Assembly (NCBI GenBank): GCA_963922205.1
Contig: CAWUHX010000073.1
Coordinates: 620,001 to 684,000, forward strand
Length of the DNA stretch: 64,000 nucleotides
Direction: 5' to 3'
Origin: Romanomermis culicivorax
Lineage: Eukaryota; Nematoda; Enoplea; Mermithida; Mermithidae
The notes under the pieces are model-generated. The model had not been told where the DNA came from and searched no databases. It saw nothing but the letters and a program-made list of their open reading frames with translations. The position numbers and the translations under genes are program-made. Every line of letters starts with the position of its first letter. The stretch's first letter is position 1. Positions 60,238 to 64,000 of the stretch are shown piece after piece.

Positions 60238-60616
60238 ATTTTCTGCTTTCGCTACTTTTTGCCTATTTTCACTCTAAAACTTCAGCGGTTTTCCAATTCT
60301 TCCAATATTCACAGAATTGGTGGGCAACAAATAACTATTTCCTCCGAAAAAATTAATCGGTCTCAGGGAAATTAAAAATTTTGGGCCCCAAAAAAATTTT
60401 AAGAATTTGTGTTTTTTGCGAAGAGTGGTTTTTTACCAAAAATTTTGAGAAATTTTACGATTTACGCAAGGGAAAATAAAAAATACACAATAAATATATG
60501 ATAAATACATAAATAAATAAAATTAAATACAATTTGTACCTAATTACAAGATTTGGGACAGAAAAATATGGGGGGTAATCACACGCACACATACACACAA
60601 AATACAGCGCTACGTG
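60238..60616. other. Interval 3' of the integrase stop; possible LTR or untranslated region
   Basis: AT-rich, with a short ACACAC run at 60578-60602 (GTGTGTATGTGTGCGTGTG on the coding strand) right after the integrase, and a string of AAATA repeats at 60475-60535. I found no paired copy that would prove an LTR. Confidence 0.4.
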
Positions 60617-62098
60617 CTACCGCAGTTTATAATTACTGATTTTTGAAGCTACAGTAAACTGCGCATCATTTGATGACACGTCGTTAGACTGCAGCCATCT
60701 GCCGGTCTCGTAGCCAAAGTGCTTTAACCTGCTCACGGATACCATCTGCTTTTTCAGCGGCTCTCTCCAGTGCGCGATTTCAAGCACATTCTCTGATAAT
60801 CTACTATTATCAGTAACAAGAAACAGTCCTTGCCACGGCAGACCCAGTTTTTTCTGTTTATCGACTTTCAGCAAAACCCAATCATTCACGGAATAATCAT
60901 GAGCTTTTGCTTTACGGTCAAAAAACTTTTTACTGATCTCTGCAGCTTTCTTGATATTTTCCGAAATGACTTCATAAGTTTCTACTAAACTTTCGGTTAG
61001 TATATGCTTATAAGCCTCATAGTTCATTGGCAGAACTATATTTCTTGCAACACCAATACTAATGCCAAAATTAGCCTCATGACCTCTCAATAAGGCAAAT
61101 GGAAAACATCTCGTTGAGGTATGAGGTGTGGCATTATAAGCAAAAACAACAGATTGCCAATATCTGTCCCACTTGTCTGAGTCCTCTATAGCAACCTTTC
61201 GCAACTGCTTGATCAAGGTTTGGTTAAACCTTTCAACCATTCCATTTCCTTGTGGATGGTAGGCAGTTGTGAAAATCTTCTGACACTCCAACAATTTACA
61301 CACTGACATCATCAAATCAGCTGTAAAGCATGAACCGTTATCACTCAACAATTTCACCGGGGTTCCATGCCTAAACACAATATTTCGAAGAAAACTGTCC
61401 ACAATGGTTACAGCAGATTGATCCGGGATCATTTCTGCTTCTACCCATTTTGTAAAGTAATCTTGAAATACTATCACATACGGTCTTTTCTCACTCATAG
61501 GAGAAATTCCCACAATATCAACAGAGACTATGTCAAATGGTCCTCTAGGAATGATTGGATTCAATGGCAGTATTGTAGCCTTTCCTGGAGTCGCAATTTG
61601 ACATATCGAACAAAAACTGATCCAGCTCCGAACATCCTTTTCGATGCTCAGCCACCAGAACCGCTTTTTAATAATAGCAAGAATTCTCTTAAACCCTTGA
61701 TGCGTCATCATCACTGCTCCATGATACTGATGTAGGACAACTTTTCTGAGAACAGAGGGGACAACAACTCGATCCTCTGCCTCGCCAAAAGTCTCTCTAT
61801 ATAGTATCCCTTGATCGATATAAAAGTTACTTTGAGACTTAGTGCTACTTTTAGCACCTAGTTTCTCGAAGATCACTTTTAGATCTTTGTCCTTTATTTG
61901 CAACTGTGCTATCAAGGCGTTTGAGATAAGCCCTTTCCGTCTATACCCTTCTTCAAACTCCTTCTCCTTCGGTTCAAAAATTCTCTTTACCTCTTCTATA
62001 GGTTTTGCTTGCCCAGGAGGATGTCCTTTTTTCTCCTGCTGCAAGTTTTTTGCCATTTGTCTAGTGACTACTGCCTCGATTTCATATTTCTCAGGCAT
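60617..62098 (-). pseudogene. Ty3/gypsy integrase (3' part of pol)
   Basis: 493 open codons. HHCC finger: H in LHQYHGAVMMTHQGFKRI, then C in SWISFCSICQ. Catalytic residues: D in IVSVDIVGISPM, D in LLSDNGSCF and E in NGMVERFNQTL. The C-terminal domain includes LLKVDKQKKLGLPWQGLFLV and ends without a chromodomain. The domain itself is undamaged. The frame is continuous with the RNase H part upstream but for a TGA directly before the ATG (62099-62101), so the ATG at 62098 is not the natural start of a protein. Confidence 0.9.
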
Positions 62099-62731
62099 TC
62101 AATAATTATCAAATTCTGGAGAAATATTAAGTCGAGTCTCATCACTAACACAATACATTGAAGCCACTGAAGCTGTAGCCATCTTCACCAAAGTGAAGAC
62201 TCCTACAGCCTCATCCATTTCATCTCCTCTGAGTTTCTGAAGTTGATTCACTAAAACTTTGTGGTTTTGGTTAATGACTTCATCTTCAGTAAGAGATTTC
62301 ACTTCTCCTTTTTGAAAGATAAGCTCCCATTTTGGTGGCAACTTTTCTTTCTGTTCATCCGGTTCCTCCTTCCTGGAGAGAAAATCAGCCATGGCATTTT
62401 TTCTGCTAGGCACGTACTCCAACTTGTGATTGAATTGGCAAATGAATGCATACCACCTCTTGAGTTTGTCTTTAGTCTGTGTGTTGACCCTCCTAGATAA
62501 TAATGGTTTATGGTCAGTTTGAATCCTGACCTTTTGACCCTAAAGATAATGTTTATAAATCTTTAGGCCGTATACCACAGCTAAGCATTCTCTTTCAGTG
62601 GCGCACCATTTCCTTTCTTCTGCCCGCAATATCCGACTATTGTAGGCAATTACCCAACCTTCCGAGTCAGTCTCTTGACATAACACTGCTCCCAATCCAA
62701 TTTCACTGGCATCTGTTTGAAGAATGAATCA
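62099..62731 (-). pseudogene. Ty3/gypsy RNase H region of pol
   Basis: Continues the RT frame after a TGA at 62729-62731: QTDASEIGLGAVL (first Asp), WVIAYNSR, RECLAVVYGLKIYKHYL, then a TAG at 62540-62542, then VRIQTDHKPLLSR (Asp) and NAMADFLSR near 62395. Two in-frame stops and the one at 62099 would prevent a full polyprotein. The rest of the sequence is well preserved, so the stops are recent. RNase H would remove the RNA strand after copying. Confidence 0.9.
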
Positions 62732-64000
62732 TGCAGATCCATCAAAAATTGGATGTCGTAAGAAAGGTACTGAGGTCAATGCTACTTTGAGCTTCTCAAA
62801 AGTTGTGTAATGCAACTCCATCACATTCCATGTTCCCTTCTTACCTGTTAATTTGTACAAAGGTTCAGCTAGTGCTGCTAGGTCCAGTATAAATTTCTTA
62901 CACCATTGTAGCATACCTAGGAATCTTTGCATTTTCTTAACAGAATCAGGGAATGGAAATTCGGTTATTGCCTTGACCTTCTTAGGATCTGGAGAAATTC
63001 TGTTCGCATCCAAGATGTGCCCTAAAAAGTGCACCTTCTCGGGAAGAAATTCACATTTCTCTGGCTTAAGAGTCAACTTCGCCTTCCTCAACACTTCTAG
63101 CACCAGTTTCAAATTCTCTAAGTGTTCCTCCAACGTATTCGAGAAGATGATAATATCACCTATGTACACTAGGCAAATTTTCCATACCAAATCCCCAAGG
63201 ATTCTCTCCATCATCCTTTGGAATTCAGCCGGTGCATTCTTCAATCCAAACCGCATGACTTTAAACTGAAACAAGCCTTCCTGGCATATAAAAGCCGTTT
63301 TCTCCTTGCGCTCTTCCTCCATCGGGACCTGCCAATATCCCGACTTCAAATCTAGAGCCGTATAGAACTTTGCTCTTCCAAGGCAATCTAAATAGTCATC
63401 CATTCTCCGGATGGGATATTTATCATCCTTGGTCACATCGTTTATACCTCTAAAATCAACTATGGGTCTCGTAGTTCCATCTTTCTTTCCAACTAGGAAC
63501 AAGGGTGCAGCCCACGGTGACTTCGAGGGCTCTATCACTCCTTGATCCAACATCTCCTTTATATGTCGCCTCACTCCAGGCCGACTATTAATAGAAGCTC
63601 TGTAATATCTCTTTGCTACAGGTCTCGCATCTCCTGTATCTATCTTGCACATCAGAGCTGGGGTTGTAGTAGCCGGATCACCAGGCAAGCTAAAGACATC
63701 TCTGTATTTCAACAAAGACTCTATAGCTTCCGTCTTCTGCTCTTCGGAAATTTTCGCCTTCGATATCCTGCATAGTGAAGTATAGAACTCTACAGAATCA
63801 GCTTTTGATAATGCAGGCATTCCTTCCTTTACCATACACGTCTGATATTCTTTTTCCTCCTTTATCTTTTTCATTTCCTTCACCTTTTTATAAGTATTGT
63901 CATCTTCAATTAACATAGATTCCGTATAGCCAATGATTTCATCTCTCTCAAACCGACAACCAGAACCCGTGGTATTGGAGATTAGTACTACAGACTCCTC
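62732..64000 (-). pseudogene. Ty3/gypsy reverse transcriptase, runs off the window
   Basis: Open from the window edge to 62732. Landmarks: KYPIRRMDDYLDCLGRAKF, ALDLKSGYWQVPM (first catalytic Asp), FGLKNAPAEFQRMM, then LVYIGDIIIF. The Y-x-D-D motif reads Y-I-G-D, so one metal-binding Asp is a Gly; the codon is GGT where GAT would be expected. Then GHILDANRISPDPKKV and LAALAEPLYKLTG. Upstream (63916-64000) is the protease-RT linker. Gag and protease must lie to the right of the window. Apart from the active site and three downstream stops it is well kept. Confidence 0.93.

Overview
This is a eukaryotic window: coding sequence is split by GT-AG introns, the DNA is AT-rich with long non-coding stretches, and almost every recognisable protein belongs to a transposable element. 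The mix (Merlin/ISXO2-like, pogo-type, PIF/Harbinger, hAT-like, FLYWCH-Mutator, Penelope-like, BEL/Pao-like and several Ty3/gypsy elements) suggests an invertebrate animal. I cannot name the species. I see no conserved single-copy host gene that I can identify with confidence. All calls come from reading the sequence; no database search was run.

Layout. At 1-1644 lies the 3' part of an intron-containing Merlin/ISXO2-like transposase gene whose first intron holds minisatellites. A pogo-type deletion derivative with clean TA flanks follows at 2248-3105. From 3106 to about 12.4 kb I see only AT-rich sequence with decayed repeats. Next come an unknown ORF (12.4-12.9 kb), a decayed gypsy pol (13.75-15.9 kb), possible host-type exons (16-17 kb), satellite-like repeats (17 kb), a BEL/Pao-like gag remnant (18.7-19 kb), a weak type-B DNA polymerase fragment (20.2 kb), and a Penelope-like element whose GIY-YIG and RT parts point in opposite directions (24.6-25.9 kb).

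From 32.3 to 45.2 kb one minus-strand gypsy provirus (gag, env-like, protease, RT, RNase H, integrase) has been broken by later insertions that can be traced to the base. A 918-bp hAT-like element sits in the env-like gene (8-bp target duplication). A 5.2-kb FLYWCH-Mutator element sits in RT (8-bp duplication). A 1.25-kb non-autonomous element sits inside that Mutator element (8-bp duplication). Both Mutator-like elements have ends built from short tandem repeats in inverted orientation, and both pair one GATT-type tip with one GGCGT-type tip. A third relative lies at 46.4-47.5 kb.

A dispersed repeat interrupted by a 961-bp insertion (48.4-50.4 kb) is followed by a full-length PIF/Harbinger element (50524-53837) with transposase, Myb-like gene, TIRs and CTG duplications. 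The right end (55.0-64 kb, minus strand) is relatively GC-rich and young: a gypsy-type pol running off the window edge, then a very long ORF that appears to encode a DEDDy 3'-5' exonuclease domain, a coiled-coil region, an uncharacterised helical region and an RG-rich tail. This exonuclease/RG ORF beside a retroelement pol is the best candidate for something undescribed. The second is the Mutator family with satellite-built ends.
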